Translations under genes and position numbers: made by a program | Source of the DNA: Lytechinus variegatus | Taxonomy: Eukaryota > Echinodermata > Echinoidea > Temnopleuroida > Toxopneustidae | Assembly: GCF_018143015.1 (NCBI RefSeq) | Contig: NC_054746.1 | Location: forward strand, 39,558,687 to 39,622,686 | Direction: 5' to 3' | DNA: 64,000 nt | Part shown: positions 34,800 to 46,918 of the stretch, piece by piece | Numbering within the stretch: the first letter of the stretch is position 1 | How the letters are laid out: the number at the start of each line of letters is the position of its first letter | The notes under the pieces: model-generated | Told to the model about the DNA's origin: nothing | The model's input: the letters and a program-made list of their open reading frames with translations, nothing else | Database searches by the model: none

Positions 34800-35508
34800 A
34801 TGACCTAACTTCTATTTAAAAAAAAAATACATTGGTTTCGTTTGAGTGGTTTTGAATTCCAAGTTCCATTCCAATACATGCAGCATGAAATTCAGTAGAA
34901 AATAACTAATCAAATAATTTATTAATTGCAATTCATAATTTTATTCCAATGAAAATACATGTAGTATTACCGTAACACCTTAATTCAAGATTTACTATAT
35001 AGAAATAACTATTAATCAATATATATATTTAAAAAAATCATTCCAATGATTAAAAGCGTGAAGTATTAACATTAATTCCAAAAAGTTACTGTTCTGCCTC
35101 TAACGAGGTTTAAAATACATGTGTGTTATCAACATTTCACTACAGTTTAAAATTTCATTCCAATTAAATAAAAAGAAGTATTGACATATTAAATCCTAAA
35201 AGCTATACTGTTTTGTCATCAAAAAGAATTAAATTAGATGTGTGTAATCAATATTTCTTACAATCAGTTTAGCATTTCGAAATTTCATTCCAATAATAAA
35301 AGCATGAAGTATTAACAAAATGAATTCCTAAAATTATTGTATTGTCTCAAAAAAAATTACATGTGTGTAATCAATATATTTCATTTCAAACAATTCAAAC
35401 ATTTTAACTCCAATAATAAATGCATACTTATTCTAAAAAGTTACTGTATTAAATTGAATGTGTATATGAATATTTCATTACTACCAGTTTAAAATTTAAT
35501 TACAATAA
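34800..35508. repeat. Degenerate minisatellite, left part
   Basis: About five diverged units of roughly 120-140 bp. Each has ttccaataataaaagcatga, agtattaac, aattccta, aagttactgta, acatgtgtgtaatcaatatt and tcatta.aa..agtttaaaat. AT-rich. The same array resumes at 47779 after the LINE insertion. Confidence 0.75.
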
Positions 35509-38500
35509 TATATGTATATATTGTAATTCATGTTTTATTGATCCTTTTCATCAAAATATACATAATAAAACATTCATGGTATAATGGATCACATATTAAA
35601 GTTCAGATGACATTTGCATATAAAATAATATGTCTAACATGCAAAATAGTATAAAATAAGAAAACATATATGTTTGTTTACAACAACAACAAAAAATCAG
35701 GCACTTAGCCTATAAAAAAATAAACATAACAAAAATAGCCTTCTGCTTTATATCGCCTCTTTAAAGTATTCAGAATGATAGCCCACTTGCCATCATGTTT
35801 TTCTAATTTGCATTTACTTTGTGCTATGGTATGTTCAACAGTTTCAAATGATAAAAGAAAGTTACAAAAATGGGAGAGAGTAGGTTTTGTTTCATCACAT
35901 CGACATCTAAAAATATATTGTTTACCTGACAGGAGCAGAAAGTTCAATATAAATATATTTCTGGGAATTTGGCATTTGGGGCTTACAGGTACCAAAAAGA
36001 ACATAACTTTCTGAGAGGAAATCAGGAAGATCTAGTGAAGCAAAAAGTGTATCAACATTATTCCAAAATTGGTTAACGACATGGCAAGAATAAAAAAGAT
36101 GCACTAGAGTCTCTGGTGATACTTTACAAAATGTACAAAGTGTATCCGTAATACCTTTTTAATACGGAATAACGAAACCTTGGTAGGAATCAAATTATTA
36201 AGAATCTTGAATTGTAAAGCTCGAAGTCTCGTATCTATAGTAGTACGTAGAGGTAGTTTTAAGAGTTCTCTTACTTCTTCTTGTTGAAACCCATAGGTGT
36301 CTTTTAAACGTGTAAATATATTTGAAATTGATGGGTTATTTTCCTTCATACAAAATGTGTAAAAAATATACTTTGGTACACCTTTTACTTCTCTAGTGAT
36401 GCCATCAATAGTTAAAGTTGGAATCAATGAAATGTTGTCGACAATGGGATGAAAGTTTTGAGATAGAAAAAATAATTTCCATTTTGATGGCATAAACTTG
36501 TAACAGTCGAGAAGCAGAAAGTATTCAACAAATGTTAAGCCTTTATTTTTGGCATCTTTCCATCTTAATGGTCTGCCATACTCATCCAACATATGTGACA
36601 CCTTAACAAAACCTTTGTTTTTTATCTCTGGCTTATAAAAAGATTTTCCATTTTGTAATATACATCTGTTATTCCATAGTATTTGGTAACATATCTTAAT
36701 GTTTTTTTGAAATACTGTGCTCCAACTAATCATGAAATTTTTATACCATTCAGGAATTGTCAAGTTTAAAATATTAAGATCATAATTACAATGGAATATA
36801 AAGTCACCACCTACATCTTGAAGCAGTGTCAACAGAATAATCTTCCATCCCTTTGAATTGGATGTAAAAACTCTTTGTATCCACTTGACTTTTTGCACTT
36901 GTAAAAGAGATTTTAAACATATCATTTTGAGCCCCCCGTCTTCATACTGCTTGACAAGTATCTCCCTTTTGATCCTGTCAGGGCCGTTCCAAATGAACCC
37001 AAAAACTAACTTATTAACTTCTTTTATATAATAATCTGGGATTTTTGACAAACTTGCAAGGTAAAGTAATTGCGAAAAAGCAAAGGTTTTGACAATTTGT
37101 ATTTTGCCTATTAAGGATAAATGACGAGCTTTCCATAAATTCAACTGTTTGTACTCTAATTTTATCAAGTGTTCTTTGCAATTGTACAGAAAAAACATTG
37201 GGTGAATATGCTATATCTACTCCAAGAATTGTCAAAGACTTCTCAAACTGAATATTCTCTAGTGAATGTTGATTATCTTTACAGGCTCCTATCCACATTG
37301 CCTTTGTTTTGAAAATATTGATAGAGAGTGATGATTCCTTTCGGAAATTCTGAAGTGTATTCAAAATATGTCTAAATGAAATATTGTCTGAAAGGAAAAC
37401 CGTTATGTCGTCCGCGTACATTGACAATTTCAATTCTAACTTGTCAGATATTTTTAAACCATGTTATAATTTGTCTTGTTTTCACGAATATTTATAGCAA
37501 ATGTTTCTATAGCTAAAACAAATAAATAGGGACTCAATGGGTCCCCCTGCCTAACACCTCTTTCAACGGGAAAATAACCCGATGACAGACCCCGATTCAT
37601 TACCGCGCTTTCTAAATTGGTATATAAAACTTTAATAAAATTACTAAATCCTTCTCCAAAATTGAATGATCGGAGGACGTTCAACAAAAAAGAATAGTCT
37701 TGTGAATCGAACGCCTTTTGGAACTTAATAATGTTCCGGGAATATTTTTTCAAGTCGGAAAAGAAAAGAGCGTCCTGACAGCTTCTCCAATAAATCTGTC
37801 CTTTATAAATGCTACCTGATCAGGGTGAATCAGATCCGGTAGAACTTTCTTTAATCTTTCTGCAAGAGCTTTAGAACCAATTTTCAAATCAACATTCACT
37901 AGAATGATGGGTCGGTAATTTTCGATTAACATTTTGTCTTTACCTTTCTTTGGTATGAGAGTAATTAAACCTTGTCTTTGTGAACTAGAAAGCGACCTTG
38001 CTGAAAACTGTAGTTGAGATTATCTACCAAAAGCTGTCCAATTTTACCCCAGAACTTGCGATAGAACTCAACCATTAAACCGTCGTTTCCCGGTGACTTG
38101 TTTTTTTGACATAAGTAATAGGGATGATGTACATTCCTCTAACGCTAACGGCAAGTCACATTTACTCTTGGCGTCCGAGGGTAACTGGAATATTTTCTTG
38201 TCCTAAGAATAAGGAGTTTTGCCTCGAGTCGACATCAGGCTTTTTATATAATTGTGTATCGAATGATTTTATTTCGGAATTAATATTTTTCATAAACTGT
38301 AAGTATGGAATCGCCTTGCTTCAGCTTAAAACTTGATGATTTATTTTTGTGGCCTTTTCTAAATTAAGAAAAAAATTAGTATTTTTCTCCCCAAATTCCA
38401 TCCAATTTGCTTTAGACCTTAATATGATGCCCTGTGTTATATAATCTAAATAAGACTCATATTCGCTTTCAATCTTTTTATATTCCTCAACATGCTTTTC

Positions 38501-39575
38501 ACCCTCGGAATCCAACAGAAACTGCAACCTTTATAGCCTGTTTTCCAGTTCTCTTCGCCTTTCTTTCCTTTTCCGTGCCTTTTCAATACTGTATTTACGT
38601 GAAAATATGCGAATATTATACTTGAGAAATTCCCAACCTATTCTCATATCATCAAATTGTGAAATATCTTTAATCCACAGATCTAAATTTTTCGTCATTT
38701 CAGAACAAAACACTTCATCGTCGCATAGGGTGTTATTAAATTTCCAATTCATAGCATTACATCTTGTTTCTTCTTGTACTTTAAATTCTAAAATAATAGC
38801 CAAATGATCAGAACCCACTCCGGGTATCATATCTACCTTACTAATATAATCCTGCAGGGTCTCGGAGACAAACCAAATATCTAATCTACTTTGGAATAAA
38901 GGCCGCAATTGTTTCCAAGTATATTTACCCCTGATAGGGTTACGTACACGCCATATAATGACATCTAAATCACTCTGTAATTTTTGAAGTTGACCGATTA
39001 GTGCTTGCGAGGTGTTGGATGACCACCTTGTCTGTCAACATTCACGTTTAAAATCACGTTAAAATCGCCCCCAATTAAAAGAGGAGTGGTCGCAATGTCA
39101 TCAAAAGAATTTAAGGTACATAATAAATGATCAAAAATATTTTTTGTTCATGTTTCTTATCAGCTGTTGGTGCATAAACGTTACAAATTATAAATTCATT
39201 GCCGTCTATAATAATTCTTAAAATCAAATATCTACCATTACCTGAAACATGTTTGGAAATGATTTTATAATCTAGTTTTGAATTGATAAGTGATCCCACT
39301 ACTATGAGGAGATCCGTGACAAAAGAGTACATCACTGCCCCATTCTGAAGACCAACTACTTTCTACGTCTTCTGAACTATATGTTTCTTGTAGGAGAGCA
39401 ATGTCTATATCTTTTTCTCGTAACCAACTAAATACCTTCTGCCTCCGAAACCCTGATCTTAGACCTCTCACATTCAGAGACAAAAAGTTAACGCTCGTTT
39501 CACAACCCATAGCAAGTATCATATCTGTAACTTTGATATACATGTACATGTACCAATCCACAAACACATAACGGT
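35509..39575 (-). mobile_element. L1/Tx1-like LINE, 3' part (ORF2, decayed)
   Basis: Minus-strand ORF2 in several frames. Endonuclease start VNFLSLNVRGLRSGF and IALLQETYSSEDV (near 39500). Reverse transcriptase ENYRPIILVNVDLKI, FQKAFDSQDY, GVRQGDPLSPYLFVLAIE and YADDITVFLSD (37930-37400). C-terminal FIWNGPDRIKREILVKQYE, DGGLKM, and a Cys/His end LFYSCHVVNQFW (~36100). The order and the WNG / GGL motifs fit the L1/Tx1 group. At least six frame breaks, so inactive. It is flanked by attacaataa (35499-35508 and 47779-47788). The 5' part continues at 46919-47778 beyond a later insertion. Confidence 0.85.
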
Positions 39576-40789
39576 GCAACCCATAGGCGGATCCAGGGGG
39601 GGGCCGAGGGGCCCGGCCCCCCCCCCCCCCCCTATTGGCGGAGCAAAAAAAAGAAAAAAGGGGGAAAGAGAGAAAAAAAGAAAAAGAAGGGAAAAGAGAG
39701 GAAAAAAGAAGGGGAAACATAAGAGGACGAAGACGATTGAATGAAATAAGATGAGGGGGGGACTTGGAAAATAATCTTTCGTTTCCCTATAATAAAATTT
39801 TCGCTCGCGCTTCGCGCTCGCATTGCGTTTAAGGTGATTTACATTATCTTGCTCAATATGGAGCTTAAAATATCAAATTTTGAACTTGAAATTTTGTTTG
39901 ATTTACAAATTGATACAAATATATTTCAGCTCGGAAAACGAACTTTCGCAATTTTGTTTGATTTAAAAATTGATTTTTAAAAAGTGCTCTCTAAAAATTT
40001 GTATTATATGATCTGAATATAAACAATTTCTGCTCGCGCTGCGCGCTCGCAAAATTTGATTTGTCAAGTACCTATTATTTTCGTGTATTCCATCAAGTTT
40101 TCAAAATGTCCCTTTTCCTGTCTGATTGTCAAAACGTACCAGCTAGTGCTACACGCTCGCATTTTGATTGGCGAGTTATGTATGTCTTAATATTGATTAT
40201 ACAACAAACCTCTTAAAATCCCGTTTCCATGACATTTTACCAAAAATTTTGGCTTTCGATTTGCACTCGCATTAATGGTTAAAATATATTAACTGATGCA
40301 TCCTATTTATTATTACGAAAGTGCTTGGAATGTCCAATTTTCAGGCCATAATGTCATCAGATTTATGAATAAGATATTAATTTGATAATTCATTTGTCCC
40401 TTTTGTTTCATCTCCCGCTTAGCAAGAGGAATAGGGAGATAGTCATTTTCATATGCATGTCCTAAGGATGTCCATGGATCCTATGTTAGAATTCAAAGTA
40501 ATGATAATGAAAAATATCTGTTCTTTATTAAGTGCGATTCATATATCCACCTCATTTTTTTCCTACAGTGCTTGAAATACAGAGCTGATATTGACTCTTT
40601 TTTTCAGATCAGAGTATCATGATAAGAGTGTATTTAGAATGCCTAGATTCTAGGTCTAAATATGAAACACGCACGCGCATGTTTGTTCAGATACTCAACT
40701 TGTTCTTCATTAAAATCATTATCCAGTTTCTATGGAAGCTTAAAAGTGCCACCGAGATGTTGAGATAATTATCTCGGGAAGTCGACATC

Positions 40790-41710
40790 TTGATAGCAAA
40801 AGATAAGATGACGAGATCCTGGATCTCATCATGTCGACATCTTTGAGAAGAGATGATGAGATGACAAGATCCTGGATCTCATCATGTCAACATCTTTTAG
40901 AAGAGATGATGAGATGACAAGATCCCGGATCTCATCATGTCAACATCTTTTAGAAGAGATGTTGAGATGACAAGATCCCGGATCTCATCATGTTGACATC
41001 TTTTAGAAGAGATGATGAGATGACAAGATCCTGGATCTCATCATGTTGACATCTTTTGGAAGAGATGATGAGATGACAAGATCCCGGATCTCATCATGTT
41101 GACATCTTGTAGAAGAGATGATGAGATGACAAGATCCTGGATCTCATCATGTTGACATCTTTTAGAAGAGATGATGAGATGACAAGATCCTGGATCTCAT
41201 CATGTTGACATCTTTTAGAAGAGATGATGAGATGACAAGATCCTGGATCTCATCATGTCAACATCTTTAGAAGAGATGTTGAGATGACAAGATCCCGGAT
41301 CTCATCATGTTGACATCTTGTAGAAGAGATGATGAGATGACAAGGGCCTGGATCTCATCATGTTGACATCTTTTAGAAGAGATGATGAGATGACAAGATC
41401 CCAGATCTCATCATGTTGACATCTTTTAGAAGAGATGATGAGATGATAAGATCCCGGATCTCATCATGTTGACATCTTGTAGAAGAGATGATGAGATGAC
41501 AAGATCCTGGATCTCATCATGTTGACATCTTGTAGAAGAGATGATGAGATGACAAGATCCCGGATCTCATCATGTTGACATCTTGTAGAAGAGATGATGA
41601 GATGACAAGATCCCGGATCTCGTCATGACGACATCTTTTAGAAGAGATGATGAGATGACAAGATCCCGGATCTCGTCATGTCGACATCTTTTAGATGAGA
41701 TGATCTGACA
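40790..41710. repeat. 53-bp satellite array, left arm
   Basis: About 17 head-to-tail units: agaagagatgatgagatgac, aagatcctggatctcatcat, gttgacatctttt. Each unit is itself a palindrome around gatcc(t/c)ggatc. Variation among units is limited to a few sites (ctgg/ccgg, tttt/ttgt, gttg/gtcg/gtca). Confidence 0.92.
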
Positions 41711-42544
41711 AGATGCTTGCACCTGCACGCATTAACACCGACAGGAAGTTGGTTGATATTCGATTTTCGATATTCAAACTGTGAAGTTGGGTCGATATTC
41801 AAACGCGTGTGAATTTGGTTAATTTTCGATATTCAAAATTAGGGGCTTTCAAAGCTAAATAGGGGAGTTTAACAGGTGCAGCACATCTCGGGCAACCATA
41901 AATACACTGGCTTGCCCTAGTACGAGGACATTTAGGGGACAAGGTCAGTGAAGAAAAGGGCATGAGATTTTTAATTTTTTTTTTTCGAGGGACCCCTAGG
42001 GATATCCCGACGGCTTAGCCAGGGTAACCACGTATCTTGACTTGTAGAACTCGACTCGGGCAACCAGATAAACACTAGCTTGACCCGGCGCATGCACATT
42101 TAGGGGGCTCAAATTAACAAAATTAAAGGGAATAAAGGGCTATTTAGAGCATCTTTTTTAATTTAAAAAAGTATATTTTTCAAGGGGCCCCCAGAGATAT
42201 CCAACGGCCTAGCCGGGGCAAACAGGCATCCTAACTTGTTGAACGTGACCCGTGCAACCAGATAAACACTAGCTTGATCAGGTGCATGCGCATTTTGAGG
42301 GCTAAAATTAACTAAAATAAAGGAATATTGGGCTATATCAAGCATTTTTTATATTAATAAAGTGATTTTTTTAAGTGGCCCCCCAAGATATCCAAACGGC
42401 CTATAGCCGGGACAACCAGGTATCCTAACTTGTAGATCTTGACCCGGGCAACCAGATTTGCACTAGCTTCATCTGACGCATGCAAATTTTGGGGGCTCAA
42501 ATTAACAAAATTAAAGGAATATAGGGCTATTTCAAGCATGGGGA

Positions 42545-42965
42545 ACCACGGTCCTGACTTTTTCCCCATCCCTTGTACCGCCAATGGGTACAGTAAAAAA
42601 ACAAGGATAGATAGAAAAAAAGAGAAAGAAGCGAAAGGGGGAAATAGGAAAGAAAGGGGGGGAAGGGAGAGAAAGGAAAGGGAGAACGGATGGGTTGATC
42701 GTATCATTGTATGAACAGGATATTTTATAATCATGCCCCGAGCATAAGGGCGAAGCTCAATGCGTGATAAGGACAAAAAAGAGAGGACACACCATGGCGC
42801 ACGCAGCAAAAATTTGCTTCATAATAAATCTCAGGCGAGCGAAGTGAGCGAGACAAAAAAAATCACCTTTAACTTTGAGATTGATTTTGACATGGTATGC
42901 AGAAAATGACATCATATTTTTTTTTGAGGGGGGAGTGCTATGCGGATCGGGTCCGGGGCAATGAT
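42545..42965 (-). repeat. MITE remnant in foldback spacer
   Basis: Reverse-oriented match to 52398-52717 and 55580-55950: gcataagggcgaagctcaat, tttgagattgattttgacat and ggtatgcagaaaatgacatc. A purine-rich run lies at 42600-42690. Confidence 0.6.
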
Positions 42966-43479
42966 GGCACCAAGTTTTTTTAACCTAGGAGGAGGAAAAA
43001 CAAACATTTTGGGGCCGGGGGTGGTGACACACAATTTTTTAAAAATCGAGTGAGGAGCTCGAAAATGTAGTCCCTATACTGAATTGAAAAGGGACCTGTT
43101 AAGGATTAGCTGTTTGCATTGATCGGGTCATAAAGATGATATCTCACCAAATAAATAATGCAAGCGCGAAGCGCGAGCTGAAAATTTTTGATATCCGGGA
43201 TGATACCTGGACGTTCTAAGCACTTTTTGTAATACTAATCATGAACTGAATGGCTATCTAATTAGCTGAAAATATTTCATTTATGAAAATTATGAATACG
43301 CAGGATATGTATCTCGCTAAAAAGAATAATGAAAACTCTAATAACATATGATTTTTAAGCCCCATGTGAACAGATAATTTACTTATCTCAATCATTAATA
43401 ACTGCGAGCGTGTAGCGCGAGCAACATTTTGAATGGAGGAAAAAAAATTTAAAATTTAAAGAACAAAAAACATTTTTGG

Positions 43480-43790
43480 AGAATTATGACGTTTACAACA
43501 CACTTTTTTCTTCAAATTTCGGGGGGGGGGGGAACTCACTGGGGCCTCCCCATTCGGTGGCGCCACTGGTCTGGGGCGGAGCCCCCGGAACCTCGTGATA
43601 TTTTTAAATATTGCAGATGGCCAATTTTTTTTATCATATCGCGGGTACATACACCACAATTATATTAAGTTCAACGCAGTTGCGGATAATAAACGAAATA
43701 TGCTAAGGCACGACAACATAGCAAATGTGGAATAATTTGAAAAAGTCGCAAGCGAGCGAAGCGAGCTAGAAAATTTTGGCCTTTTAAAAT
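43480..43790 (+). repeat. Repeat fragment shared with 55240-55520
   Basis: Contains ggggcggagcccccggaacc, tcgtgatatttttaaatatt, aggcacgacaacat and gcgagcgaagcgagc. A minus-strand copy with the same words lies at 55240-55520. No boundaries determined. Confidence 0.6.
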
Positions 43791-44954
43791 GATTTTGAAA
43801 TTAAATTCTAATTATGTGATAGTCGCTTTGGAAATTTAGTCGATCAATCAATCAAGAGCTTTGAAATTAGTCACATGATATTGTCTAGAAGAGACATTTT
43901 CGTTCATGAAAGTTTTATTGGAGGGGTATTACTCCTTGCTGGTTAATTGAATTGAAAGATACATATGCAAAAGAAAATGTCTCATGACAATCATTCAAAG
44001 ATTAAAGGAGCTTTATACTCATATTTTATATTTTGACAATACGTTTTCTATCGATATACGTCGACATCTTTTCTCCAAGATATGACGATCTACAACAAAA
44101 GGTTAAATATATTCATTCGACCCAACCAATTCTCATTTTTTTTAATTTTGTAAACTGATTACAATGAAGAGTATGTGTAATGATTAGACTGATTCTAAAA
44201 ACAAAGAATGGGCAACCACTAAACATATTTTGTGCAAATAAAAGAAAAATACATGTGTCACTCAGCTTTCGGAATATTTTATTGGCGGAGGAATGAGGAC
44301 TGAGTATAATAGATTAAGATCTGCTCATGAGATGCTTTACCGAGTTGCCCCCTAAATGTGCATGCACCGGGTCAAGCTAGTCAAGCTAGTGTTTATCTGG
44401 TTGCCCGAGTCGAATTCTACAAGTTAGGATACGTGGCTACCATGGCTAGGCCGTCGGGATATCCCTGGGGCCGGCCTCTTGAAAAAATACTTTTTTAGTT
44501 AAAAAATGCTCTAAATAGCCCTTTATTCCCTTTAATTTTGTTAATTTGAGCCCCCTAAATGTGCATGCACCGGGTCAAGCTAGTGTTTATCTGGTTGCCC
44601 GAGTCGAGTTCTACAAGTTCAGATACGTGGTTACTCTGGCTAAGCCGTCGGGATATCTCTAGGGGTCCCTCGAAAAAAAAATCAAAAATTAAAAATTTCA
44701 TGCACTTTTATTCCCTGACCTTGTCCCCTAAATGTCCTCGTAATAGGGCAAGCCAGTGTATTTATGGTTGCCCGAGATGTGCTGCACCTGTTAAACCCCC
44801 TATTTAGCTTTGAAAGCCCCTAATTTTGAATATCGAAAATTAACCAAATTCACAAGCGTTTGAATATCGACCCAACTTCACAGTTTGAATATCGAAAATC
44901 GAATATCAACCAAATTCCTGTCGGTGTTAATGCGTGCAGGTGCAAGCATCTTGT

Positions 44955-45875
44955 CAGATTATCTCATCTAAAAGATGTCGACATGACGAGATCCGGGATC
45001 TTGTCATCTCATCATCTCTTCTAAAAGATGTCGTCATGACGAGATCCGGGATCTTGTCATCTCATCATCTCTTCTAAAAGATGTCAACATGATGAGATCC
45101 AGGATCTTGTCATCTCATCATCTCTTCTACAAGATGTCAACATGATGAGATCCGGGATCTTGTCATCTCATCATCTCTTCTAAAAGATGTCAACATGATG
45201 AGATCCAGGATCTTGTCATCTCATCATCTCTTCTACAAGATGTCAACATGATGAGATCCGGGATCTTGTCATCTCATCATCTCTTCTACAAGATGTCAAC
45301 ATGATGAGATCCAGGATCTTGTCATCTCATCATCTCTTCTACAAGATGTCAACATGATGAGATCCGGGATCTTGTCATCTCATCATCTCTTCCAAAAGAT
45401 GTCAACATGATGAGATCCAGGATCTTGTCATCTCATCATCTCTTCTAAAAGATGTCGACATGATGAGATCCGGGATCTTGTCATCTCAACATCTCTTCTA
45501 AAAGATGTTGACATGATGAGATCCGGGATCTTGTCATCTCATCATCTCTTCTACAAGATGTCAACATGATGAGATCCGGGATCTTGTCATCTCATCATCT
45601 CTTCTAAAAGATGTCAACATGATGAGATCCGGGATCTTGTCATCTCATCATCTCTTCTAAAAGATGTCAACATGATGAGATCCGGGATCTTGTCATCTCA
45701 ACATCTCTTCTAAAAGATGTTGACATGATGAGATCCGGGATCTTGTCATCTCATCATCTCTTCTACAAGATGTCAACATGATGAGATCCGGGATCTTGTC
45801 ATCTCATCATCTCTTCTAAAAGATGTCGACATGATGAGATCCAGGATCTCGTCATCTTATCTTTTGCTATCAAGA
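44955..45875. repeat. 53-bp satellite array, right arm
   Basis: Reverse-complement partner of 40790-41710, again about 17 units of catctcatcatctcttctaa, aagatgtcaacatgatgaga, tccgggatcttgt. The equal copy number on both arms suggests the arms are kept alike by conversion or replicate together. Confidence 0.92.
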
Positions 45876-45954
45876 TGTCGACTTCCCGAGATAATTATCT
45901 CAACATCTCGGTGGCACTTTTAAGCTTCCATAAGTTTCAGATCACAATGTCAAA

Positions 45955-46740
45955 ATTTTTCTGCTCGCGCTTTGTGCTCGCATTGTTAGTGCAGGAAGAT
46001 TCCCTATTACTCACTATTTTCATGATTTACAAAACAGGAGTAGAGTGAATCATTTTTTTCCGCTTGCGCTTCGCGCTTGCATCAATTGTTTCGTTATATA
46101 CCTATTCTGTTCACGATTAAAACAAATTGATTAGATTTTTACATTTTTTATGTAGAAATGTCAAAATCTTTCAGCTCGCGCCTCGCGCTCGCATTATTTG
46201 ACTGTTGAAATATGTAACGTTTTCATGGCTAAGTGCAAGCAGTCCTTAACAGGTATCTTTTCTGCTCGCGCTCTGCGCTCGCATTATTAATGTAAGGAAG
46301 ACCCCCACTCACTCATCCTTTTCATGATTTACAAACTTGAATAAAGTGTCTCATTCAGTAGGTCTAAATCTCGAAATTTTCTGCTTGCGCTGCGTTCGCA
46401 TCAATTGTTTAGTTATACCTATTCTGTTTAAGTTACAAAAAGTGCTTAAATTTCCATTCCTTTGGTAAAAATGTCAAAAATTTTCAGCTCGCGCTTCGCA
46501 ATCGCATTATTTGATTTTTCAAATTATGTAACGCATTGCATTGCTAACTGCAAGCAGTCTTTAACAGGTACCTTTTCCATCAGTTCATTTCTGCTCGCAC
46601 TTCACGTTCGTAGTATTTGCATACACATCTTTTTCGGGATAACAAACATTGCCCATAAATGCAGAATGATCAAAATTTTAGGAAAATATACATAAAATTT
46701 CCCCAAAAAAAATTAGCTCGCGCTTCGCGCTCGCATTATA
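45955..46740. repeat. Periodic ctcgcgcttcgcgctcgca palindromes
   Basis: Eight copies near 45962, 46060, 46173, 46263, 46382, 46486, 46591 and 46713, about 90-120 bp apart in AT-rich sequence. Most are preceded by aaaattttc and followed by attattt or atcaattg. The block 45960-46260 is repeated as a diverged ~315-bp tandem copy at 46262-46590. More copies lie at ~39805, 40035, 43153, 43405 and 43750. Confidence 0.85.
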
Positions 46741-46918
46741 TAAACGAGGATTATGATATTTTATATTTACATTTATTCATAAGAATAGAAGTGACTATTA
46801 GGACTATATCCATTCAAAGAAACCAAAAATCATCTTCGAGCGGCCGATCGGAAAAAATATGGCTGGAAAAAATTCCGGCCCCCCTATTGGCGAAGGCTGG
46901 ATCCGCCCCTGCAACCTA

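Larger units (their letters stand above)
40731..45932. mobile_element. Giant foldback element, ~1.6-kb inverted arms
   Basis: Begins tatggaagcttaaaagtgcc and ends with its reverse complement ggcacttttaagcttccata. It is flanked by agtttc on both sides (40725-40730, 45933-45938). The arms (about 40731-42304 and 44349-45932) are near-perfect inverted copies. Each has an outer unique end, an array of ~17 53-bp units, and an inner part with gcaaccataaatacactggc and repeated caaccagataaacactagct modules. The ~2-kb spacer holds older MITE pieces. The plan matches foldback transposons such as sea urchin TU elements. No transposase frame was recognised. Confidence 0.9.
39584..46910. mobile_element. 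7.3-kb TIR element with hAT-like 8-bp duplication (split by a foldback element)
   Basis: Ends taggcggatccag (39584) and ctggatccgcccct (to 46910) are inverted repeats. The flanks gcaaccca (39576-39583) and gcaaccta (46911-46918) form an 8-bp duplication with one change, as in hAT elements. Subterminal sequence (39800-40290 and 45955-46740) is AT-rich with regularly spaced ctcgcgcttcgcgctcgca palindromes. No transposase recognised. The middle is a 5.2-kb foldback element. The whole sits in the 5' half of the L1/Tx1-like LINE. Confidence 0.75.

Noticed and set aside
39265-39823. Minus-strand ORFs with Ser/Phe/Pro-rich runs
   Set aside because: They translate the purine/pyrimidine tract and poly-C run near the end of the 7.3-kb element; only the part below 39520 is LINE ORF2.
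40790-41710. CRISPR-like array
   Set aside because: The 53-bp units are contiguous without unique spacers, and the organism is an animal. It is a satellite within a foldback arm.
43456-43659. ORF sharing EPPEPRDIF-like words with the one at 55238-55636
   Set aside because: Shared because the two places carry copies of the same repeat. No domain, and the copies differ in frame continuity.
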